A stretch of DNA of 64,000 bases from Azolla caroliniana (lineage: Eukaryota > Polypodiophyta): assembly GCA_043228905.1 (NCBI GenBank), contig JBHGNT010000004.1:12338001-12402000 (forward strand), given 5' to 3'. Shown here piece after piece: positions 23,018 through 32,309 of the stretch; within the stretch, counting starts at the first letter, position 1, and each line of letters opens with the position of its first letter. The notes below the pieces were generated by a model. The model saw only the letters and a list, made by a program, of their open reading frames with translations, made no database searches and was not told where the DNA came from. A program made the position numbers and the translations under genes.

Positions 23018-24155
23018 TGTCGTGAAGTACGAAAGCTTCACATTAAAAGTCTACAATAAGATAAATACGTAACTAAAATAACATTTGATAATGTTTTATA
23101 TATAAAGATAATATTAATAACACATATGATAATATTATATATATATGTAAAGAAAAATAATATATATATATATAGATAAATATATTATATTACACGAACA
23201 AGAGAGGACTTGAACCAATAACCCCACCCTATGACTCTCAAATCTTACCATTTACTCTATACTAGTAATATACATAAAATAAAGCATACTTTATATTTAC
23301 TTTATATTACATAAAGGATTTGCTTCATGATATAAAAATAAAGTTGTATGTTGTATTCAATAGTATTTTAAGACTCAAACCCACAACCTCATACACCAAA
23401 GTCAACACACCTACCATTAGGCTAGGCCCTTTCTCTTTAAGTAAATTTTCATGTTTATTGTTATTGCATATATTGTTTCATACATAAAAGCTCAAATGAG
23501 CGAGATGTTTATCATGCATCACATGTAATGCATGAACGCCAAATGGCGATCATGCATCACATGCATTTCATGCACTACATGCATGACTTGTACCCTCCAA
23601 TGCATCATATGCATGGGGGCACCTATTTAAATGGTGAAAGAGAATATCAAAGGGATATGTATGAGATATCAATCAAATTATGTATTACATAAGAGATACC
23701 ATAAAAATAGAGAAAGAAGGGAAGAAGTTTAACATAAACGTGGAGCTCTAGCTTGGCGGTCGTGGTGGTCAACTCTCAACAAGAGGGAGGTGGTTCGAGA
23801 CTTATCTTCATCAAAATATTGAAGTGAAGATTGTAGTGGTCTACGATCAAGAAAGAGAAGAGCAATTACATTGCAAGACAAAGTTCGGAGGTTCAACGAC
23901 GTGCACAATCATTTTGTAACTCTTTCATGAAAATGATTATAAATTTCATACACTTTCTCATATATTATTTTATATCTTATCTTCTCTTATCTTATATTCC
24001 TTAAAAATCCTATTTTGTCATATCTTATTGATCTCTATTCACTCTATCTCTACTCTTTCGTCTCTTCCATCCATAATCCTTGTGATTCCTTCCTCACTTT
24101 CACGTTATCCTTTGTGTGCGCAACGCTATGCTTCTAGGCGAGCCACGTCACGAGA
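23018..24155 (+). repeat. Gypsy 3' LTR (1138 bp)
   Basis: It starts TGTCGTGAAGTACG after the AGAGGGGGTGAA polypurine region and ends near CACGAGA. Compared with the 5' LTR it has a shorter TA microsatellite, an extra 10-bp CATGCA-type unit near 23560 and about 20 substitutions. All three tRNA-like modules are retained. Confidence 0.88.
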
Positions 24156-25295
24156 GCGGGTGCGTTGACAAGCACGCATGCCGACAACAAGATGTACACG
24201 GAGGGAGATAGGCGTCGTGGTTGTGGCGGATGAGGCGAGTTAGTGCACAATGGAGGCAACTTACGAGATCAAGGAAGAAGGCACCGAAGTGATGCTGACA
24301 GCAATTCCGAACCTTCCGAAAACGGGGGGAGTCGAGGCGATGAGAACCGGCATGGGAAATCCGTTGCGGAATGTTGGTACTGTGGCAAGAAAGGCCACAG
24401 GGAGAGCGAGTGCTGGAAGAAGCGTGCCGATTCGGAGAGGACCGGACCCAGATCAGGTTCCGGACAGACTAACAAAGGAAACCGGTAGCGATCGCACTAC
24501 TCCGAAGGATCTGAAAAAGGGTCAGTCTTCGTGACGAGACACAAAGCAAACATGATGAAGAAGATCACCCGCACTCGGATGAGGTGTGGTACGTCAACTC
24601 CGGCGCGTCAAACAACATGACGTGCCACAAGGAGTGGTTCTCATACCTGGAAAAACCGATGCAACCGGAGACAACACTCCGCATCCGATCGCAAATGTGG
24701 GTGAAGTTCCCTTGAGCCATGTCGGGCAGAAAGGGAAACTTATGAATGTGTTACACATCTCGACAATCACGAAGAATCTAGTTGCAGATATACGCCGGAG
24801 CAAAACGGCGTGGCCGAAAGGAAAAATCGGTCAATTGTGGAAGTGGCACGAGCAATGCTGGAAGAAAAGAGCTTGCCCAAGCTCTATTGGGCCGAGGCGG
24901 TACGAACTGCGGTATACATCAAGAACCGGATCGGAGAAAAAGTGTCTGCGCATGAGCTATACATCGGAACGAAGCCGAATCTGTGACACTAAAGAGTTTT
25001 GGGTAGCATTGCGTATGTGCATGTACCGAAGGAGAAACAGAGGAAGTTGGATGCGAAAGTCGAGAAGTGTATCTTGGTCGGCTATTCGGATGAGCAGAAG
25101 GGTTATAAGTGTTATAACCCTCGCACCAAACAAGCGCGTGTGAGCCGCGACGTTGTGTTTGACAAGTCCGCATCCTGGTACTTGTCTCCGACTCCGGAAC
25201 TCACCTCTAATCCGAGTTCTGACGATGAGGTCAGCGAGGCCGAGATGCCTCCGGATCGCCTGAAATTGGGACCCGCGAAGAGAGTCTAATTTCGT
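24156..25295 (+). pseudogene. Copia gag end, protease and truncated integrase
   Basis: This continues the copia after the nested gypsy. It has a zinc knuckle CWYCGKKGHRESEC (about 24362-24403), then protease WYVNSGASNNMT (about 24590), in which the active-site DSG has become NSG. After LHISTITKNL the sequence jumps directly to RYTPEQNGVAERKNR (about 24790). The GAG-pre-integrase, the HHCC zinc region and the two catalytic Asp of integrase are therefore deleted; only the Glu region remains. LYWAEAVRTAVY and a KCILVGYSDEQKGYKCYNP block follow. Several frameshifts and stops. It could not encode a working integrase or protease. Confidence 0.85.
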
Positions 25296-27237
25296 TTCGG
25301 TGAAGCGGACCGGATGGACAACTGGGTCGGTTTGACCAGTCCGATGACAAGCCGACGAGTAGTGGAGACTCAGCCGTGCATTCCCCGCGCAGGAAGCCGA
25401 GGAGACAGCTTACGCGCAAGGAAAAAGGGGAGAAGAAAGTGTCGGATTACGCCACAGATAGGAACGAGTCTGATCAACGCGAGTCCGACTCTGAGGGAAG
25501 TGATGACAGGTCTTCGAGAGCGAAGTCCGCGTCGGCGAAGAAAGCGTCAACTTCGGCTAATGAGCAATTACGCTGATCTACCCGCTAGAAGAACCATGTT
25601 GTGCGGTTCGGTTACAATGAGTACATGGTGCATCATTATGCGTACATGATGCGTGTAGCGGAAGTGCGTGAACTGGAGAGCTACACAAAAGCGGCGAAGG
25701 ACGCAAATTGGCATGGCGCAATGGAGGAAGGAATGCGCGCGTTGGCGGAGAATGAAACTTGGGACCTGGTTGACGCACCGAAAGGTGTGAAGCCGATCAG
25801 ATGTAGGTGGGTGTACAAGGTGAAGTACCACACCGATGGCTCGGTCAACCAATACAAGGCCCGGTTAGTAGCGAAAGGTTACGCACAGAAACACGACATC
25901 GACTACGATGAGATGTTCGCGCCGGTCGCGAAGATGACGACCGTCCGTGTTTTGCTCGCGGTAGCTGCGGCAAAGGGGTAGCCCTTACATCAGATGGATG
26001 TAAAGAATGCGTTCCTACAAGGTGAACTTGAGGAACAGGTGTACATAGTACAGCCTCCCGGATTTCACTCCGGAATGAATACTTCGGTGGTGTGCCGATT
26101 GAAGAAGTCCCCTTACAGACTAAAGCAAGCCTTGCGTGCTTGGAACGTGAAGATCACGCAACGATTGTGTCGGATGGGCTTTGCGACGTCAAAATCGGAC
26201 TCCTCACTGTTCATCCGGAAAGGTCGACTTGGGCCGGTTAGTATCTTACTTTATGTTGATGACTTTGTCATCACCGGCGCCGTCCTTGGTGAAATTGACC
26301 ATGTAAAGTTCCAGCTCGCGGCATCATTTGACATGAAGGATTTGGGGGACCTTCATTACTTCCTCGGGATCGAAGTGATTCGCACCCCCGAAGGCATACT
26401 GATCAGCCAACGACATTACGTGCTGAGTATGCTCTTCAAATTCGGAATGACCGACTGTAAGTCCGTCTCGACTCCTCTGGATAGAACCGTCAAGCTTCGC
26501 CCCGATTCTGGAAAGGTATGCGACCCAACGAGGTTCCGACAGATAGTCGGAAGCCTTATATACTTGACCATCACCCGACCAAATCTCAGCTACCCAATCG
26601 GGGTGATTAGTTAGTTCATGGCGCGACCGACCGAGGAGCACCTTCAGTGCGCACAACGCGTACTCCAGTACGTCAATGGCACTAAGGACCGGGGGCTACT
26701 ATATCAAACCGATATTGCCACGCAGTTGGTCGGTTACACCGATGTTGATTGGGCCAGAAATGCCGGCGATCGCCAATCCACGTCCGGTTTCGTGTTCTCT
26801 CTTGGGAGTGTCGCGATCGCATGGACTAGCAAGAAGCAGCCGACAGTTGCGTTGTCGAGCAGCGAAGCCGAGTATAGAGGAGCGGTTGTCGTGACATGTG
26901 AAGCCATATGGTTGAAGCAACTACTTAAGGATCTGCAGGTAGAGGTATCCGATCGAACGACAATCTACTACGACAACCTCAGAGCATCCAGCTAGCTAAG
27001 AACCCCGTTTTCCATGCCGGGACTAAGCACATTGAGGTGCACTATCATTTGGTCCATGAGCATGTCCTCTCCGGTGAAGTTGGACTTCAGTATGTTCCGA
27101 CGGATCGGCAGAACGCCGACATCTTCACCAAGCCTGTTGAGTTGCATCACCTCGACGTGCCGAACTTGAGGGGGAGAGACGTCCATGAGAACCATGGAAG
27201 GGAGCAAGAAAGGAGCGGAAAAGACCGTGACGCCGAG
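25296..27237 (+). pseudogene. Copia linker, RT and RNase H
   Basis: A Ser/Arg/Lys-rich linker (25296-25570) precedes RT. From 25601: FGYNEYMVHHYAYM, WVYKVKYHTDGS, KARLVAKGYAQKHDIDYDE and FAPVAKMT. A TAG at 25980-25982 replaces the usual Trp, then QMDVKNAFLQGELEEQVY, YVDD (about 26252) and DLGDLHYFLGIEV. A TAG follows at 26613. RNase H has GYTDVDWARN, STSGFVFSLGS and VALSSSEAEY. A frameshift near 26985 moves the rest (FHAGTKHIEVHYH, QNADIFTKP) to another frame. The domain order PR-INT-RT-RH confirms copia. RT is far better preserved than integrase. Confidence 0.88.
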
Positions 27238-27699
27238 TAAGATGACGAATTTGATTTCGGATCGGCTGAAGAAGCCGACAACGGATCCTCGAAAGAGTCC
27301 AAAAGCAGACATAAGGGGAGCAGTCGAAAGACAGAGTCGAAGCCAACCAAGCGTGGGGAAGACGAAGCCATGAAGTGCGAGAAGACCAAAGATGAGTTGG
27401 AGATAGCCAACTCGGACAAGACTGAAAACCGATTGGAGGAAGCCGATTTGGTTCGAATGTTTGATTTGGATATGCTGAATCAACCAAGGGTCAACCGGAA
27501 GAGAAGGTAGCAGAAGAGGCGCTAGCACCACAACAACAAGGAAGCTGAAAAGGGCCGTGTAAGCAGACAAGCCGATCGGATGGGTCGAGGCGCACGGAAT
27601 CGAACGGGTCGAGGAGCGCAAGCGAGGCGTGAAGCCAGAAGGAACCGGATCGTAGATCCGGCGGAGCAGGTGGAACCTCAAGTTGAGCTTGAGGGGGAG
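27238..27699 (+). pseudogene. Charged Arg/Gly tail after RNase H, ending at polypurine tract
   Basis: Past the RNase H end a mostly open frame continues to the LTR: acidic/Lys stretch (DDEFDFGSAEEADNG, KTKDELEIANSDK), then an Arg/Gly-rich part (SRQADRMGRGARNRTGRGAQARREARRN), ending EPQVELEGEC. The polypurine tract TTGAGGGGGAG follows. Related tails occur at 12356-12594 and 28850-29076. The function is unknown; it resembles RGG-type RNA-binding stretches, which is inference only. Confidence 0.55.
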
Positions 27700-28096
27700 T
27701 GTTGAGAGACAAGCTTAACATTCGTGTGTAATACGATGTGTAACCCAGTGCGTAGACTGGGTGCATAAATCGGTACGTAGAACCTGGTTGTATCTGTGCG
27801 TAAATAGAAAGGCCATTAGAGAGACATTCCTTGTAAGGAATAATTTTGGGAGTGAGTGTCGAGGCTCATTTATGAGCATTCAAGTACTGTCAGTACTTGT
27901 GTCACCCCAATTGTCAGCGCTTGTATATAAGGTGCTCACTGAGGACGAAGTATGTACAGATTAAGTATTATTTTGAATTGTTTTTCTGTGCTCTCTATCC
28001 GTCTCTCCCGCGTATTGTGTATATTCAAGCTCTCAATTAAACCTGTGTATTTTCCGTGTTCGGTTTTCGACTTGCTTCTGCACGCTATTCTTTTCA
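27700..28096 (+). repeat. Copia 3' LTR (397 bp)
   Basis: It is the same length as the 5' LTR, starts TGTTGAGAGACAAG and ends CTATTCTTTTCA, then GTATA. The palindrome AAGTACTGTCAGTACTT is at 27882-27898 with no mismatch, although the LTRs as a whole have diverged by roughly 8 percent. Confidence 0.93.
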
Positions 28097-28280
28097 GTAT
28101 AACTAGATTTGGATGCACAAGAAGACTAGGAGAAGACAACCTTCATCATGCGATGGAGCGTTTTCGTGGAGGTCCTGATGATATTCGAACTCAAAACAGA
28201 ACCTGCCACCTTCCACCGGATCATCGTGTAAATATTCGGGAACTACATTCCCGCATTCATGCAAAAAAAAATTAGATGAT
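28097..28280 (+). pseudogene. Right half of the split gypsy RT
   Basis: Immediately after the copia and its GTATA duplication the + strand reads WMHKEDxEKTTF-like sequence, then LKTEPATFHRIIV, FGNYIPAFMQKK and DDFAVY. This is the direct continuation of the gypsy RT that stops at 15034 (DGFNGY, then NQI-MHPEDQEKTTF, NAPATFQRIM, LDDF-VY in the family). Stops are frequent. 28281-28459 holds no feature I can recognise. Confidence 0.8.
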
Positions 28281-28459
28281 TTTGCAGTATATTACTACTG
28301 AATTGAGCACCTCGACCATTCTGCGTCTAGCTAGATAGATGCCGAGAAGCCCAACCAAGTTGAAAGTGGCAAATCGTTTCCAACTGCTAGGAAATGTACT
28401 GAGACAGAGAGGAAATTAGTACTACGAAGAAAAGAGGGTGTAGAGCACTCGAGAGAACG

Positions 28460-28838
28460 AGAGCGAGAGAGAGAGAGAGAGAGATTATATTATCGTCTTC
28501 GGAGGTCAAATATGACCTATGAGACCAAAAATATTACATTTCACGTGATACGTGTGAAAGTGAGTAGTGACTCTCGATGTTCATGAACTTTACCAATGAA
28601 TGTTGCAATCGAGAGTGCACATTGTGGTTGTGAGAGGAATTCATGCAAAGATTGGGCCCGGTCAAAGAGATGTGGAAAGCATGGTTGAATATGATCAAAG
28701 GTAGAGTATTGTATCAAAGTGTGATACTCAAACTCGCGAACTTGTTTAGAGCAAAGTGTGCATAGCCGACCACTCTCATCACTTGTGCCCCAACGCCTTG
28801 TTTCACATCGCAATGCGTGTGAGCTAAGTCACATGGAA
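28460..28838 (-). mobile_element. 5'-truncated LINE 3' end (about 360 bp)
   Basis: The - strand encodes the last part of a LINE ORF2: RWGTSDESGRLCTLC, a C..C..H..C zinc-knuckle-like end, HTLIQYSTFDHIQPCFP. A GA microsatellite sits at the 3' side (28465-28482). The same segment, about 92 percent alike by eye, occurs at 29698-30056 as the end of the long LINE. A short copy sharing only the 3' end is what 5'-truncated LINE insertion gives. Confidence 0.7.
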
Positions 28839-28849
28839 CCAATGGGTCG

Positions 28850-29530
28850 ACAAGTGTCAAAGTCGTAATAGTGAAGGAGCTGAGATGGGCATGTTGAGCA
28901 GACAAGCCGACCGAGGTGGTCGAGGTGCACGGAACCAGAAAGGTCGCGGGAAACGGGACCGAACCGGACAAGGAGCGCGAGCAAGGCAGAACGACCTTAG
29001 AAGGAGCGCGATGGAAGGACCGACTACTACAAACGCTAACACCACGATCTGACCTCAAGTTGAGCTTGAGGGGAAGTGTTGAGCGAGCAAACTGAACCGG
29101 ATCCGGATCGGTATCCGGAACGAAGAACCGGATGATATTTGGATCGGTATCTGGATGATATCTAGAACCAGGAGCCGTATCGGGGAGACGGATTGGGGAG
29201 CCGTATTCAAATGTGAACTAGAAGGCTAGTAGTAGCCTATACGCGTCTAGACTACTAGGTAGTTAGAGTCCTCATAGTTAGTGTCAGTCGTTCGTATGAC
29301 CATTGAAGTACATGGCGCTTTCGTCAATCCTCCAAGGACTTGTATAAATAGTGTTGTCAAGCATATTGTATGTACGGAGTGTTATTACTTTTTGAATAGA
29401 TTTTACATTATGCTCTCTTTGTGTCTCTCCCTCGCATATTCTCTGTGTTAAGCTTCCATTGAACCTTTCTCTCTATTGTTGCTATCCGGTAGAGTTGGTT
29501 TGTAATACGCTTCCACACGTTCACATTCAC
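28850..29530 (+). mobile_element. Copia C-terminal tail and 3' LTR remnant
   Basis: Charged frame ADRGGRGARNQKGRGKRDRTG followed by PQVELEGKC, a polypurine tract TTGAGGGGAAG, and an LTR starting TGTTGAGCGAGCAA at 29077. The LTR contains GGATCCGGATCGG repeats, TTGTATAAATAG (about 29340) and TTCCACACG near the end. It matches the LTR at 11919-12355 in its start and layout. The rest of the element is absent. The LTR end (about 29530) is approximate. Confidence 0.7.
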
Positions 29531-29595
29531 ATTCTTCTCGAACGTCGGCATAGAACACAACACAGGTGGATGGGCTAGATCAAGCTACCAACCTC

Positions 29596-29697
29596 GCTCT
29601 GATACCATGTAAAGAATCGATGGTGATTCTTGTGCAGCGGATTAGATTAGAGATGTCTGTTGTGTGTATGCTTGTGGGAGAGAGAGAGAGAGAGAGA
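29596..29697 (-). mobile_element. Copia primer-binding site and LTR edge (fragment)
   Basis: GCTCTGATACCA at 29596-29607 is the reverse complement of the copia primer-binding site, and the bases to the right end an LTR on the - strand in TTTACA. No gag follows on the left and the LTR cannot be traced beyond the GA repeat at 29680-29697. A small relic. Confidence 0.45.
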
Positions 29698-31826
29698 TAA
29701 ATAGATTATATTATCGTCTTCGGAGGTCAAATATGACCTATGAGACAAAAAATATTACAATTCACGTGATACGTGTGAAGGTGAGTAGTGACTCTCGATG
29801 TTCAAGAACTTTACCAATGAATGTTGCAATTGAGAGTGCACATCGTGGTTGTGAGAGAAATTCGTGCAAGGATTGGGCTCGATCAAAGAGATGTGGAAAG
29901 CATGGTCGAATATGATCGAAGGTAGAGCATTGTATCAAAGTGTGATACTTAGACTCTCGAACTTGTTTAGGGCAAAGTGTGCATAGTCGGCCACTCTCAT
30001 CACTTGTGCCCCAACGCCCCGTCTCACATCTCAATGTGTGCGAGCTAAGTCACATGGAAGCAATGGTTCGAATGGCAAATATCGGGATGGGCTCTAACAT
30101 GTATTGATGTGTATGGGTTCCCCGTTCCGCAAAGAATATGGTTTTGTAGTTAGGTGCAACATGTGTAGTATAATGTGTGAAGCGCGAGCCTCCACATTTG
30201 TCGCATGTCATGATACATTGGTGTTGCAAAAAGGCCTCATTTATAGAGGAATCTAATGATGCATCATGAAGCAAGTGTTTCGCATCCCATCTACCAAACC
30301 ATTTTTCTATATCTTGCATCCAACCGGAACACAAAATTTTGTTTTTATGCGTCTTTTGGATCTTTTTGCTTGCTTCCCACACAATTCTAGGAAGTCAATG
30401 TGAGGGACTTTTTTGAACCTTAAGCATGTATTCAACAACCCCCATGGCCATGATCTCAATGGGAAGCGATCCCGTCTCAAGGAGCAAGAGGGTGTAGGGC
30501 GTTTGTTTCTGAACTTGCAGAAACTTTGTAAGAAAATGTTTTTGGACATTTTCAAACTCTTTCCACATAGATTTAAGGGATGCTACCGCCCCATACTTCC
30601 ACCCCATAGAGAAGAACCGGTGTCACCAAAGTGTCGAAAAGATATTTCTTGAGGACCCAACACTTAATATCTCCAAGATTGCATGTGTTCTCAAATGCAT
30701 AGTATGCTCGCTTACCCGCCTCTAAGCGGCGTGTAGCACATTCATTCCATCTATCATTTGAAGGAACTTCAAGGCCAAGATATTTGAAGCTTTCCACACA
30801 TTCATGTGGCTCATTGTTGTATATAATGCATGGTTTATCTCTTTTTTGGCTCTTCACAAGCATAATCTTTGTTTTAGAGGTATTGACACTTAATTTAGTA
30901 TGCATGCAATTTTTTTTCCAATGCCTTCATAAGCTTTTGTGCTCTCTTAAAGTATTTTGAAAAAGCACTACATCATCTGCATATAGGAAAAGCATAATCA
31001 CAACATTCCCAATGGCAACTTCTTCAACACATTCTTCCTTTCCAAACTTGGTGAGAGTGGGCATCCTTGCTTAACACCAATAGTGCTTTTGAAAACTTCT
31101 TCAACACATTCTTCCAATTCATCAATGCATAGACCAAATAGTGTTGGTGAGAGTGGGCATCCTTGCTTAACACCAGTAGTGCTTTTGAAAAAATCTGAAA
31201 GTTTATCTCTCATGCGCACACAACATATAACCTTCTCATAAATTCGGGAAATTGCAAGCATATATTCACTTGGCACCTCAAGTTCTTCCATTCGCCTCCA
31301 AAGATGCTCAGAGTTACCATATCAAAAGCTTTCTTGCAACAATATAAACCTTTACCTCGAAGGCGCTTTCCTCCATTAATACTCGAAGGGTGCTATGGTG
31401 TTTCCGAAAGCCAGCTTGTCCATAAGCTCTCTTACCACTTTTTTCAGCCCATACACTACTTATCTTTGATTCCATTATACATCCAAATAGTTTTGCCATT
31501 AATGAGCCAACCATGATGGTCCGATAGTTGTTTACATTATTTATATCTCCACCTTAATGTAAAGGTTTGATCCAATTTGTAGTCCAATCGTACGACATAC
31601 CATGTTGCAATGCATCATTAAACATATATCTTATTCATATATGTGATTCCTTTCCCGTCCATTTGAGCATTTCAGCCTTTATACATTGAAGATCGCTTGC
31701 CTTTGGAGAGGCCAATTTCTTAAGTCCTATGCATATATCTTCAATTGTAAAGGAGGCATATGTGAAAGAGAACCATAACACATCATCTTTCCGGCAAGAG
31801 CTAACTCATATAAATTCTTACAATGC
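29698..31826 (-). pseudogene. LINE ORF2: RT and C-terminal domain (right part of split LINE)
   Basis: On the - strand from 31826: FTIEDICIGLKKLASPKA, NYRTIMVGSLMAKLF, GKRAYGQAGFRKHHSTL, GVKQGCPLSPTLFGLCIDELE, then LFLYADDVVLF (near 30970, the catalytic YADD box), FKYLGLEVPSNDRWN, VLLYGVEVWGGSIP and, at the end, a Cys/His cluster LCTLCPKQV-HTLIQC. These are the RT blocks and terminal zinc-knuckle region of a plant-type non-LTR retrotransposon. A tandem in-frame duplication repeats GVKQGCPLSP (31012-31190). Stops and shifts make it inactive. The endonuclease half lies at 38938-39971, separated by the gypsy at 31832-38932. Confidence 0.85.
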
Positions 31827-31831
31827 ATAGC

Positions 31832-32302
31832 TGTTAAGAGTCTATTACTAATCAATAGACCAAATCAAGTAAAAAGGAAGAAAATAGATTGGATAGAAGA
31901 ACCCGTTCCACCCGACCACCCCCGAGCTATGATCTAGACATAGCCAACCTACCACCGACGTCCCATACCGCCGGATATTAGGATGACTAATACCTTGGAA
32001 GAGATAAACACGATCGTCGAGACGAAAGCCTAGCCCGCACCACCGGTGTCTACGACAGCAGCCTTCCGACGTGATTCCTATGAGGGTAGCTAAGCCTCAT
32101 ATTTATACCTTTTCCTAGGCCCCTTGAATAGATGTGCCTTTCTAAAAGGCTCTCTATTCATTGGTTGTCTAAATCATGATAGTGCATGCACATATCATTC
32201 ATTCTATCCAATCATTAGTCCCCTTTTTAATAATAGTGAACATACCCTTCACTAATGTAAATATTAGTGACCTACCCTCACCAACGTTATGTGTACATAA
32301 CA
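31832..32302 (-). repeat. Chromovirus 3' LTR (471 bp)
   Basis: It runs TGTTAAGAGTC to TACATAACA on the + strand; the termini TGTTA/TAACA are inverted. It differs from the other LTR at one C/T and one A/T position. Confidence 0.95.
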
Positions 32303-32309
32303 TACTCCC

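Larger units (their letters stand above)
16086..24155 (+). mobile_element. Gypsy element with long tRNA-module LTRs, nested in copia gag
   Basis: LTRs are at 16086-17236 and 23018-24155, starting TGTSGTGAAG and, at the 5' copy, ending CACGACA. The internal order is gag, PR, RT, RNase H, INT. A primer-binding site, TTGGTGAACCCGACGTGA, follows the 5' LTR; it is not initiator Met and I cannot assign the tRNA. A polypurine tract, AGAGGGGG, precedes the 3' LTR. The flanks CGTGG (left) and GCGGG (right) match poorly as a target duplication, and the 3' LTR end reads CACGAGA, so the right end has probably been altered. The LTRs show about 20 substitutions plus indels in about 1.1 kb. Confidence 0.9.
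15035..28096 (+). mobile_element. Complete but dead copia element, carrying a nested gypsy
   Basis: Two 397-bp LTRs (15035-15431 and 27700-28096) flank gag-pol remnants in the + orientation. GTATA at 15030-15034 and 28097-28101 is a clean 5-bp target-site duplication. The primer-binding site TGGTATCAGAGT starts at 15432. The LTRs differ at about 30 positions by eye, so it is old. Without the nested gypsy (16086-24155) it is about 5 kb. The reading frame has stops and a frameshift, the integrase core is deleted and the protease Asp is changed, so it is non-autonomous. The host sequence is gypsy RT. Confidence 0.93.
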
